Positions 25,246 through 33,122 of a DNA stretch of 64,000 nucleotides are shown here, one piece after another. Under the pieces are notes generated by a model. The model did no database searches. It was not told the DNA's origin and saw nothing but the letters and a program-made list of their open reading frames with translations. The stretch is from Streptomyces xinghaiensis S187 (GTDB lineage Bacteria > Actinomycetota > Actinomycetes > Streptomycetales > Streptomycetaceae): the NCBI RefSeq assembly GCF_000220705.2, contig NZ_CP023202.1:4363501-4427500 (forward strand). Direction: 5' to 3'. Numbering within the stretch: position 1 is the first letter of the stretch; the number at the start of each line of letters is the position of its first letter. The position numbers and the translations under genes are program-made.

Positions 25246-26403
25246 TTGTCGTCCACCGAATTCGACCTCTACCGGCCGTCCGAGGAGCACGACATGCTCC
25301 GCGACTCGGTCCGTGCGCTCGCCGAGGCGAAGATCGCGCCCTTCGCCGCCGAGGTGGACGAGGAGGGCCGCTTCCCGCAGGAGGCGCTGGACGCCCTGAC
25401 CGCCAACGACCTGCACGCCGTCCACGTCCCCGAGTCCTTCGGCGGCGCGGGCGCCGACGCGCTCGCCACGGTCATCGTCATCGAGGAGGTGGCCCGCGTC
25501 TGCGCCTCCTCCTCCCTGATCCCCGCGGTGAACAAGCTCGGCTCGCTGCCGGTGGTGCTCTCCGGCTCCGAGGAGCTGAAGAAGAAGTACCTGACCCCGC
25601 TCGCCAAGGGGCAGGGCATGTTCTCGTACTGCCTCTCCGAGCCGGACGCCGGTTCCGACGCCGCGGGCATGAAGACCCGCGCCGTCCGCGACGGCGACTT
25701 CTGGGTGCTCAACGGCGTGAAGCGTTGGATCACCAACGCCGGCGTCAGCGAGTACTACACGGTCATGGCCGTCACCGACCCGGAGAAGCGCAGCAAGGGC
25801 ATCTCCGCCTTCGTCGTCGAGAAGTCCGACGAGGGTGTCTCCTTCGGCGCCCCGGAGCGGAAGCTCGGCATCAAGGGCTCGCCGACCCGCGAGGTCTACT
25901 TCGACAACGTCCGCATCCCCGCCGACCGCATGATCGGCGAGGAGGGCACCGGCTTCGCGACCGCGATGAAGACCCTCGACCACACCCGCATCACCATCGC
26001 CGCCCAGGCGCTCGGCATCGCCCAGGGTGCCCTCGACTACGCCAAGGGCTACGTCCAGGAGCGCAAGCAGTTCGGCAAGCCGATCGCCGACTTCCAGGGC
26101 GTCCAGTTCATGCTCGCCGACATGGCGATGAAGATCGAGGCCGCCCGCCAGCTCACCTACGCGGCCGCCGCCAAGTCCGAGCGCGTCGACGCCGACCTCA
26201 CCTTCTTCGGCGCCGCCGCCAAGTGCTACGCCTCGGACGCCGCCATGGAGGTCACCACCGACGCGGTCCAGCTCCTCGGCGGCTACGGCTACACCCGGGA
26301 CTACCCGGTGGAGCGCATGATGCGCGACGCCAAGATCACCCAGATCTACGAGGGCACCAACCAGGTCCAGCGCATCGTCATGGCCCGCAACCTGCCCAAG
26401 TAA
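25246..26403 (+). CDS. Acyl-CoA dehydrogenase
   Basis: 385 residues, FAD-dependent alpha,beta-dehydrogenation of acyl-CoA. Signature CLSEPDAGSDAAGMKT near residue 128, WITNAGVSEYY, and QLLGGYGYTRDYPVERMMRD followed by QIYEGTNQVQRIVMARNL, whose Glu is the catalytic base position of short/branched-chain enzymes. Start is TTG (MSSTEFDLYRPSEEH) with a GGGAGTGAGGG upstream; no alternative fits the alignment as well. Followed by a strong terminator. Confidence 0.93.
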   Translation: MSSTEFDLYRPSEEHDMLRDSVRALAEAKIAPFAAEVDEEGRFPQEALDALTANDLHAVHVPESFGGAGADALATVIVIEEVARVCASSSLIPAVNKLGSLPVVLSGSEELKKKYLTPLAKGQGMFSYCLSEPDAGSDAAGMKTRAVRDGDFWVLNGVKRWITNAGVSEYYTVMAVTDPEKRSKGISAFVVEKSDEGVSFGAPERKLGIKGSPTREVYFDNVRIPADRMIGEEGTGFATAMKTLDHTRITIAAQALGIAQGALDYAKGYVQERKQFGKPIADFQGVQFMLADMAMKIEAARQLTYAAAAKSERVDADLTFFGAAAKCYASDAAMEVTTDAVQLLGGYGYTRDYPVERMMRDAKITQIYEGTNQVQRIVMARNLPK

Positions 26404-26440
26404 CCCGGGCGCGGCCCCCGTTGCCGCCCCGCCCCAGCGC

Positions 26441-26473
26441 GCATGCCCCCCGGCCGGTCAGCGGGGGGCATGC
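26441..26473 (+). terminator. Terminator of acyl-CoA dehydrogenase gene
   Basis: Perfect 11-bp stem GCATGCCCCCC/GGGGGGCATGC with an 11-nt loop, 38 bp past the stop codon. Confidence 0.75.
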
Positions 26474-26485
26474 GGCGTGCGTGGG

Positions 26486-26599
26486 CTCGTCCGCGCCCGG
26501 GCGCCCGCAGCAAGATCACCCCGGCACCGGAAAATCGGTACGGGGCGATGCGGTGGGCGCCCGCGCGGACGAGTACGAGAAGACATCGCCGTGCGGCGA
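26486..26599. ncRNA. Candidate structured RNA element
   Basis: Nested inverted repeats in a gene-free stretch: outer arms 26486-26506 and 26555-26573 (19 paired bases with a 2-nt bulge), middle arms 26515-26523 and 26541-26549 (one mismatch), inner ACCG-GAAAAT-CGGT (26526-26539). A separate hairpin TCGCC-GTGC-GGCGA follows at 26586-26599. Together about 115 nt could form one long rod plus a side hairpin on either strand. It may be a small RNA, a 3'-UTR element or a cruciform; no known RNA family is recognised. Confidence 0.35.
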
Positions 26600-26640
26600 C
26601 TCCTGCTTTCCCTGCCGCGTGAGGGCCCGTGACGCGTCAC

Positions 26641-26675
26641 GCCGCCCAGGCCGCTCGCTGAGCGGCCTGGGCGGC
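26641..26675 (-). terminator. Terminator of first LCP gene
   Basis: Perfect 16-bp stem GCCGCCCAGGCCGCTC with loop GCT, 26 bp beyond the stop of the minus-strand LCP gene. Confidence 0.75.
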
Positions 26676-26700
26676 GCGGTGGTGAGACGGTGCGAGCCGC

Positions 26701-27957
26701 CTACTCGGAGACGGTGACCGGCTCGTCGTTCTTGAGCTCGGAGACCAGCTGCTTGACCTTGGGCATGTCCCACCGGAGGGAGCCGCCGGGTGCCGAGCCC
26801 GCGATCGGCATGTTCATCTGCTTGCCGCCGCCGCCCGTGACGTCCTTCATGGCCCAGAACATGGAGGCCAGGTCGAACAGGCTCATGTCCTCGTCGACGA
26901 TCAGGGTGTCGAGCCCGGCGCCCATCACCGGGTAGAGCTTGAAGGGGTTCAGGACCGTCGAGGGGCTCGCGGTCTGGGAGGCCAGGGCCGAGAGGAACTT
27001 CTGCTGGTTCTTGGTGCGGTCCAGGTCGCCGCCGGCCAGGCCGTAGCGCTGCCGGACGAAGGCCAGCGCCTGCTCGCCGTCGAGCGTCTGGCGGCCCTTC
27101 TTCAGGTCGATGCCGGAGTTCTTCTCCTTGAGGTCGCGCGGGATGTCCATCTCGACACCGCCCACCGCGTCCACGATCTCCGCGAAGCCGCCGAAACCGA
27201 TCTCGGCGTAGTGGTCGATCTTCAGCCCGGTGTTGAACTCGACGGTGCGGACCAGCAGCGGCGCGCCGTCCTTGGAGTACGAGGCGTTCAGCTTGGCGGG
27301 GCCGGAGGCGGGGAAGTCCTTGCCGCTCTCCGAGCCGGTGAAGTCGGGGATGGTGACATACGAGTCGCGCGGCAGGGAGACCATGGTGCTCCCGTTGTCA
27401 CCGACGTGCAGGATCATCATCGAGTCGGTGCGCTTGCCCTCGACCCGGCCGGTGTGCAGCCGCTTCTGGTCCTCGGCGGAGAGACCTTCGCGGCTGTCGG
27501 AGCCCACGATCAGGTAGTTGGTGCCCTCGCCGGCCTCGGGGCGGTCCTTGACGATGCTGAGATCCACCTCACGGCGCAGCTTGGAGTCCGCCCAGAAGTA
27601 GGTGCCGACGCTCACCACCAGCGCGACGAGGACCAGCGTCACCAGACCGCGCTTGATGCGGCGGCCCCAGTCCGGGGCCGGGCGGCCGTACGGGTCGCCG
27701 CCGTGCCCGCCGCCACCGCCGTAGACCTGGCCGGTGTTGTATCCGTCACCGCCGGCGTAGGGGTCGTCGTAGCCCTGCGACTGCTGGGCGGGCACGCGGC
27801 CGTACGGCGGTGCGGGAGGAGGCGGCGGTGTCGGTCCGGCCGGCTGTGCGCCGTGCCGCATGTGGGGCATCCGCCGCGTCGGCTCCGGTCCGGGCATCGC
27901 GCCGCCGCGTCCGTAGCCGTCACCGTCCGCGGTCCGCCCCTGGGGCCAGTCAGTCAT
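26701..27957 (-). CDS. LytR-CpsA-Psr (LCP) family glycopolymer ligase 1
   Basis: 418 residues. A ~95-residue Pro/Gly/Tyr-rich cytoplasmic tail (repeats of GYDDPYAG type) precedes one membrane helix (~106-126), then the extracytoplasmic LCP domain: YLIVGSDSREG, MVSLPRDSYVTIPD, KIDHYAEIGFGGFAEIVDAV, GEQALAFVRQRYGL and the C-terminal region. LCP enzymes transfer polyprenyl-phosphate-linked polymers (teichoic acids, capsule) onto peptidoglycan; the conserved Arg/Asp residues of these blocks bind the pyrophosphate. Start at MTDWPQGR; upstream in-frame codons are not conserved-looking. Lacks the LytR_C extension found in LCP 3 and 4. Confidence 0.92.
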   Translation of the reverse strand: MTDWPQGRTADGDGYGRGGAMPGPEPTRRMPHMRHGAQPAGPTPPPPPAPPYGRVPAQQSQGYDDPYAGGDGYNTGQVYGGGGGHGGDPYGRPAPDWGRRIKRGLVTLVLVALVVSVGTYFWADSKLRREVDLSIVKDRPEAGEGTNYLIVGSDSREGLSAEDQKRLHTGRVEGKRTDSMMILHVGDNGSTMVSLPRDSYVTIPDFTGSESGKDFPASGPAKLNASYSKDGAPLLVRTVEFNTGLKIDHYAEIGFGGFAEIVDAVGGVEMDIPRDLKEKNSGIDLKKGRQTLDGEQALAFVRQRYGLAGGDLDRTKNQQKFLSALASQTASPSTVLNPFKLYPVMGAGLDTLIVDEDMSLFDLASMFWAMKDVTGGGGKQMNMPIAGSAPGGSLRWDMPKVKQLVSELKNDEPVTVSE

Positions 27958-28097
27958 AGGGGGAAGTCTGCACGCCGGAGGGTGCCGGGTCCCAGGGCGG
28001 GTGGCGGATACACACAATGCTGTAGCAGAGCTGATGCACAAGCGGGCCCGGTTGGCCGGGAAAGGCCGGGAAAGATCGGGCGCATACAGTTGAAGAC

Positions 28098-28646
28098 ATG
28101 ACCGATCAGGCCCTCTCCGCGCACCAGACCGTTCCGAGCAAGCCCACCAGCGCCTCGCGTACCACCCTGTCCCACATCATGACCGCACATGACACCAATC
28201 TTCTGGGCACGGTGCACGGCGGCGTGATCATGAAGCTGGTGGACGACGCGGCGGGCGCGGTCGCGGGACGGCACTCGGGCGGTCCGGCCGTCACGGCCTC
28301 GATGGACGAGATGGTCTTCCTGGAGCCGGTCCGCGTCGGCGACCTGGTGCATGTGCGGGCCCAGGTCAACTGGACCGGCCGGTCCTCGATGGAGGTCGGC
28401 GTGCGGGTGATGGCGGAGCGCTGGAACGAGTCGACGCCCGCCACCCAGGTCGGCAGCGCCTACCTCGTCTTCGCGGCGGTCGACGCCGCGGGCAGGCCAC
28501 GGCCGGTGCCGCAGGTGGTGCCCGAGACCGAGCGGGACAAGCGCCGCTACCAGGAGGCGCAGATCCGCCGGACGCACCGGCTGGCGCGCCGCCGCGCGAT
28601 CAAGGAGCTGCGGGAGAAGCGCGCCGCCGAGGGCATCGGGGACTGA
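28098..28646 (+). CDS. Acyl-CoA thioesterase (hotdog fold)
   Basis: 182 residues. YciA/BFIT-type hotdog domain: HIMTAHDTNLLGTVHGGVIMKLVDDAAG with the substrate-pocket His/Asn region and catalytic Asp, followed by SMDEMVFLEPVRVGDLVHV. A highly basic C-terminal tail (RRTHRLARRRAIKELREKR) extends past the fold. Cleaves acyl-CoA to free acid and CoA. Divergent from LCP 1; links with the nearby acyl-CoA dehydrogenase only by location. Confidence 0.9.
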   Translation: MTDQALSAHQTVPSKPTSASRTTLSHIMTAHDTNLLGTVHGGVIMKLVDDAAGAVAGRHSGGPAVTASMDEMVFLEPVRVGDLVHVRAQVNWTGRSSMEVGVRVMAERWNESTPATQVGSAYLVFAAVDAAGRPRPVPQVVPETERDKRRYQEAQIRRTHRLARRRAIKELREKRAAEGIGD

Positions 28647-28723
28647 CCCGGCCGTGCCGGGACACGGAGCGGGGTGCGGCGGATCGCCGCAGCGGTCACG
28701 GAAGGGCCGGGCCGGCGCGGGGT

Positions 28724-29980
28724 TCAGGGGCAGACGATCTCGTCGCCCCGGACCGGGCCCGGCGTCTCACCGCCGGGTCGCGACGGCTCCTCGCCGGCCG
28801 GTTCCCCGGGGCGGCCGGAGTCGTCGTGGCGGCCGGAGTGCCCGCCGGCGCCGGTCAGCGGCCGGTCCTCGCGCAGCGCCTCGAACAACGCCTCCGCCTT
28901 CGGCCGGTCCCAGAGAACGGTCGAGCCGATGCCGGGGACCCGGTGGTCCGGGTCGGCCACCGGCACCGAGACGAACTCCGAGGACGCGGCGGTGAAGCCG
29001 CGCATGGCCCGGCCCAGGCCAATCAGTTCCTCCGGGCCGAGGCCGGGGTCGGCCCGGACGGAGCGGAGCAGCCGGCCGGCCGCCCGGTCCAGTGCGACCG
29101 GGTTCAGCAGCAGGCCGCTCTCCGCCGCCCGGTCCAATAGCGCGGCCAGGAACAGCTGCTGGCGCCGCATCCGTCCCAGGTCGCCCTCGGCGTCGAGATG
29201 GCGGGCCCGGACGTAGGACAGCGCCTCGCCGCCGTCCAGCCTGCTGGTGCCGGCCGGCAGGTCCAGGCCGCTCCGCGGGTCCCGGAGCGGCCGGGTGGTG
29301 CAGATGTCGACGCCGCCGAGCAGGTCGACGGTGCGGATGAAGCTGCTGAAGTCGACCTCCAGGTAATGGTCGATACGGACCCGGGTGAGGTTCTCCACCG
29401 TCCGTACGGTGAGCCGCGGACCGCCCTCGGCGTAGACCGAGTTGATCTTGACGGGGCGGCCGCCGCCGGTGCCCTCCGCGCCGCTCCCGTCCCCGGCTCC
29501 GGCCCCGTCCCCCGTACCGCCCCCGGCCCCGGGCCCGTCCTTCCCGCCGCTCTCCGCGTCCGCCGGCAGCTCCGCGTACGAGTCACGGGGGATGCTCACC
29601 ACGCCGGCCCGCCTCCGGTCCGCGGAGAGGTGCACCAGCAGGATGGCGTCGGTGCAGTGGCAGGGCTCACCGCCCAGCCGGTACTTCCGCCGCTGCTCGG
29701 GCGTGATCCGGTCGCGGCCGTCCGTGCCGACGAGGAGGAAGGTGAGCCCGTCGCCGCCGTCCGCCCGCGCGGGCCGGTCGGGCAGCCCGGCGAAGGGGTC
29801 CACCCGTTCGATGGCGGTGCCCAGACCGCCCACCACCGCGTGCCCCGCCCCGGCGGCCGACAGCACGACCGCGGAGACGCAGAGCGCGAGCCGCAGGCCC
29901 CACCGCGACCGGCGGGAGCGCCGGCCCCCGGTCCGGCCGGAGGGGTCGGGGCGCGGACCGGGGGCGGCGGGCGTGGTCAT
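28724..29980 (-). CDS. LCP family glycopolymer ligase 2
   Basis: 418 residues. Short basic N-tail (GGRRSRRSR), one membrane helix (~32-54), then the LCP domain: FLLVGTDGRDR, VVSIPRDSYAELP, RIDHYLEVDFSSFIRTVDLLGG, GGEALSYVRARHLDAEGD. A Gly/Asp/Ala-rich insert (DGPGAGGGTGDGAGAGDG) interrupts the domain between two conserved blocks. The pair ICTTRPLRD and HCTDAILL supply cysteines that may form a disulfide. Start at 29980 with GGAGG eight bases upstream, preferred over a longer frame to 30025. Confidence 0.9.
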   Translation of the reverse strand: MTTPAAPGPRPDPSGRTGGRRSRRSRWGLRLALCVSAVVLSAAGAGHAVVGGLGTAIERVDPFAGLPDRPARADGGDGLTFLLVGTDGRDRITPEQRRKYRLGGEPCHCTDAILLVHLSADRRRAGVVSIPRDSYAELPADAESGGKDGPGAGGGTGDGAGAGDGSGAEGTGGGRPVKINSVYAEGGPRLTVRTVENLTRVRIDHYLEVDFSSFIRTVDLLGGVDICTTRPLRDPRSGLDLPAGTSRLDGGEALSYVRARHLDAEGDLGRMRRQQLFLAALLDRAAESGLLLNPVALDRAAGRLLRSVRADPGLGPEELIGLGRAMRGFTAASSEFVSVPVADPDHRVPGIGSTVLWDRPKAEALFEALREDRPLTGAGGHSGRHDDSGRPGEPAGEEPSRPGGETPGPVRGDEIVCP

Positions 29981-30131
29981 CGGCGGTACCTCCGCGGGGC
30001 CGGGACGGGGCGGGGAAGGTGTCACCGTAGATCCGTACGATCAGCGGACCGCGCCCCCACGCCGCCCGGCGGGCCCGGTCGTACCCGGGCGGCTACGGCG
30101 CCGTCCCCCGTTCGCGGTAACGTGAGAAACG

Positions 30132-31217
30132 ATGAACGCCTCCCCTGAACAGCCGCCGCCGGCCGTCTCCGTGATCATGCCGGTGCTCAACGAAGAGCGG
30201 CATCTGCGCGCCTCCGTCCGGCACATCCTGCAGCAGGAGTACGCGGGCGAGCTCGAAGTGGTGATCGCCCTCGGCCCGTCCGCGGACCGCACGGACGAGA
30301 TCGCCGCCGAGCTGGTCCGCGAGGACTCGCGCGTGCGCACGGTGCCCAACCCCACCGGCCGCACCCCGGCCGCCCTGAACGCCGCCATCAAGGCGTCCCG
30401 GCACCCGGTCGTGGTGCGCGTCGACGGCCACGGCATGCTCTCCCCGGACTACATCGCCACCGCCGTCCGGCTGCTGGCGGAGACCGGCGCGCAGAACGTC
30501 GGCGGCATCATGCACGCCGAGGGGGAGAACGCCTGGGAGCAGGCCGTCGCCGCGGCCATGACCTCCAGGATCGGGGTCGGCAACGCCGCCTTCCACACCG
30601 GCGGCGCGGCGGCCCCGGCCGAGACGGTCTACCTGGGCGTCTTCCGCCGGGAGGCGCTGGAGCAGCAGGGCGGCTACAACGAGGAGTTCATCCGCGCCCA
30701 GGACTGGGAGCTGAACTTCCGCATCCGCGAGGCCGGCGGGCTGATCTGGTTCTCGCCGGAGCTCCGGGTCTCGTACCGGCCCCGGCCGACGGTGCGGGCG
30801 CTGGCCAAGCAGTACAAGGACTACGGCCGCTGGCGCCATGTCGTGGCCCGCTACCACAAGGGCTCCATCAACCTGCGCTATCTCGCCCCGCCGGCCGCCC
30901 TGCTCGCCATCGCGGCGGGCGCGGTCGTCGGCGCCGTCCTCACCCCCTGGGGCCTCGTCGTCCCCGCCGGGTATCTCGCGGCCGTCACCGCGGGCTCGCT
31001 GCCGGCCGGCCGGGGGCTGCCGCTCGCGGCGCGGCTGCGCATCCCGGTGGCGCTGGCGACCATGCACATGTCGTGGGGGTTCGGGTTCCTCACCAGCCCG
31101 CGTTCGCTGGCGCGCCGGGTGATCGCGAGCCGCCGCCCGGCGGTCACGGCGGAGCCCGCCCCGTCCCCGGAGGGGGGACCGGCGGAGAAGGCCGGGTCGG
31201 CGGAGACCGCCGGCTGA
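30132..31217 (+). CDS. GT2-family glycosyltransferase (ExoA-like)
   Basis: 361 residues. GT-A nucleotide-sugar domain begins VSVIMPVLNEERHLRASV; the acidic metal site is VVVRVDGHGM, and the catalytic-base region is RAQDWELNFRIREAGG. Two to three membrane helices follow at ~258-320 (LLAIAAGAVVGAVLTPWG and beyond). The shape fits membrane glycosyltransferases that build exopolysaccharide or glycolipids, like rhizobial ExoA. It lies among LCP genes, so its product may be a polymer they attach. Confidence 0.9.
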   Translation: MNASPEQPPPAVSVIMPVLNEERHLRASVRHILQQEYAGELEVVIALGPSADRTDEIAAELVREDSRVRTVPNPTGRTPAALNAAIKASRHPVVVRVDGHGMLSPDYIATAVRLLAETGAQNVGGIMHAEGENAWEQAVAAAMTSRIGVGNAAFHTGGAAAPAETVYLGVFRREALEQQGGYNEEFIRAQDWELNFRIREAGGLIWFSPELRVSYRPRPTVRALAKQYKDYGRWRHVVARYHKGSINLRYLAPPAALLAIAAGAVVGAVLTPWGLVVPAGYLAAVTAGSLPAGRGLPLAARLRIPVALATMHMSWGFGFLTSPRSLARRVIASRRPAVTAEPAPSPEGGPAEKAGSAETAG

Positions 31218-31277
31218 CCGGCGCGCGGCGCGCCGCCGTTCGCACGCGGAGCGCCGCCACGGTCCGCACGGGACCGG

Positions 31278-31331
31278 CGGGACATACGGAGAGGGCCGGA
31301 CCCGGTGGTCCGGCCCTCTCCGTATGTCCCG
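31278..31331. terminator. Very strong bidirectional terminator
   Basis: Perfect 25-bp inverted repeat (31278-31302 with 31307-31331) and a CGGT tetraloop between the converging GT2 and LCP 3 genes. Confidence 0.85.
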
Positions 31332-31382
31332 CGCCGCGGCGCACCGGAGGGGCCGCCGTCCCCCGGGTCCGGAACCCCGGGC

Positions 31383-33074
31383 CTAGAAGCTGTACCGCGG
31401 GTTGACGTCCATGCAGGCCTTGTCGTTGCCGTTCAGCGCGTCCGCGCTCTCCGGCGCCTTGTCGTCCGCCGGGTTCTTCGACGGCTCCGGGTAGGCGCCC
31501 GCCGTACGCCAGTCCGCGCCGACGACCACGGTGATCTGCTCGACGTCCTGAGCGATCCGCACCGCGCCGGCGGGCAGGCCGAGCGACTTCGCCACGAGCT
31601 CGGCGTCCCCGCGCAGGTCCTTCGAGGGGTACGAGACCGTGGTGTCCGCCTGTGACTTGGGCGTCGCGTCCGCGACGGCCCGTGCGTAGCCCTCCCGGGC
31701 CAGCACTCCGGCGATGCCGGCGGCACGTCCCTGGACCGGGGCCTGCGCGGCGGTGCCGGTGCCGTTCTGCACGATCACCGGGATCTCCGCCTTGGGCGCG
31801 GCCGGGTCGCTCGGCTCGGGGCTCTTCTCCGTGGCCTTCTTCTTGTCCTTGCCGTCCAGCGCCACGTCGTTGCGGACCAGGGAGAACAGCCGGTCGGCGT
31901 CGCCGGGCTTCGGCACGAGGTGCGCCAGCGGGTTCTGCGGGTCCTCGACCCACGGCATGGTCGCCATGGTGATCCGCTCCGTCGGCACCCGCTGGAGGTC
32001 GCTGCCCAGGTCGTACAGTTTGCCGACGCTGCCCAGGCCCTGGTCGACGGTGAGCGCCTTGGTGGCGGCCTCGGCGAGCTTGCGCAGCTTGTTGGGGTTG
32101 GTCAGCTTGGTGCCGGCCTTGAGCTGGCGGACCATCGAGTTCATGTACAGGTGCTGCGCCTTGGCGCGGCCGATGTCGCTGCCGTTCTGGAAGCCGTGCC
32201 GGGTGCGCAGCCACTGCAGGGCCTGTTCGCCCTTGATGACCGTCTCGCCCTTCTCCAGCCGCAGCCCGGACTTGGGGTCCTTGACGTTGGCGTTGACGCA
32301 GACGGGCACACCGCCGACCGCGTCGGCCATGTCCACCACGCCGGCGAAGTCGATCATCATGAAGTGGTCGACGGGCACACCGGTGAGCTCCTCCCAGGTG
32401 GCGACGGTGCAGCCCGGACCGCCGTGCTGGAGGCTGGAGTTGATGGTGGTGCTCGTCTCCTGGTAGACGGTGCCGTCCTCGGGGTCGGTGCACTTGGGAA
32501 CCGTGACCCGGGTGTCGCGCGGGACGCTGATCACCGACATGTTGCTGCGGTCCGCCGAGACGTGCAGCAGCATCTGGACGTCGGCGAGGGGCTTGCGGCC
32601 CACGTCGCCGCGGGCGCCGCCCAGCCGGACGTTCTCCTCGGAGTTACGGCTGTCGGAGCCGAGCAGCAGGATGTTGAGCGGGGTGTTGCCGTCGGCGTTC
32701 GGCGCGGTCTTGTCGAGCCGCTTGTCGCCGAGGTTGAGCTCGTCCTTCTCCAGGTTGCCGTTGAGGTGCTCGTAATAGAGGTACCCGGCGCCGGCCGTGC
32801 CGAGTATCAGCAGCGACAGCGTGACGGCCGACCAGCGGAGCACCCGGCGGCCGCCGCCCCGGCGGGGCGGCGCGGACCTGCCGTGCCCGCCGCCGGAGGA
32901 ACCGGACGTGCCGGCCGTGCCGGACCGCCGTGCCGCCCGGCCCTCGGTGGAGGCGCGGGCGAGCGGCACGGTGTCCATGCCGCCCCGCTCGTCGTACAGG
33001 CTGTCGTCCCAGCCGAGATCGGCCGGCTCGGGTTCCTTCTCCGTACCGCCCCTGCGGGCACTCGGCTGCCGCAT
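31383..33074 (-). CDS. LCP family glycopolymer ligase 3 with LytR_C domain
   Basis: 563 residues. Cytoplasmic tail, membrane helix at ~83-101, LCP domain (ILLLGSDSRNS, VISVPRDTRVTVPKC, VDHFMMIDFAGVVDMADAVGG, GEQALQWLRTRHGFQNGSD), then a ~110-residue LytR_C domain (VIVQNGTGTAAQAPVQGRAAG onward) probably for wall or partner binding. Start at 33074 has GGGGAGG. It lies 48 bp after LCP 4 and is probably co-transcribed with it. Paired cysteines VPKC/GGPGC are conserved with LCP 4 and 5. Confidence 0.92.
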   Translation of the reverse strand: MRQPSARRGGTEKEPEPADLGWDDSLYDERGGMDTVPLARASTEGRAARRSGTAGTSGSSGGGHGRSAPPRRGGGRRVLRWSAVTLSLLILGTAGAGYLYYEHLNGNLEKDELNLGDKRLDKTAPNADGNTPLNILLLGSDSRNSEENVRLGGARGDVGRKPLADVQMLLHVSADRSNMSVISVPRDTRVTVPKCTDPEDGTVYQETSTTINSSLQHGGPGCTVATWEELTGVPVDHFMMIDFAGVVDMADAVGGVPVCVNANVKDPKSGLRLEKGETVIKGEQALQWLRTRHGFQNGSDIGRAKAQHLYMNSMVRQLKAGTKLTNPNKLRKLAEAATKALTVDQGLGSVGKLYDLGSDLQRVPTERITMATMPWVEDPQNPLAHLVPKPGDADRLFSLVRNDVALDGKDKKKATEKSPEPSDPAAPKAEIPVIVQNGTGTAAQAPVQGRAAGIAGVLAREGYARAVADATPKSQADTTVSYPSKDLRGDAELVAKSLGLPAGAVRIAQDVEQITVVVGADWRTAGAYPEPSKNPADDKAPESADALNGNDKACMDVNPRYSF

Positions 33075-33122
33075 CGGGCCTCCCCGTTAGTCAGTCGTCG
33101 TCAGGCCCTCAGGGCCGGCGGA

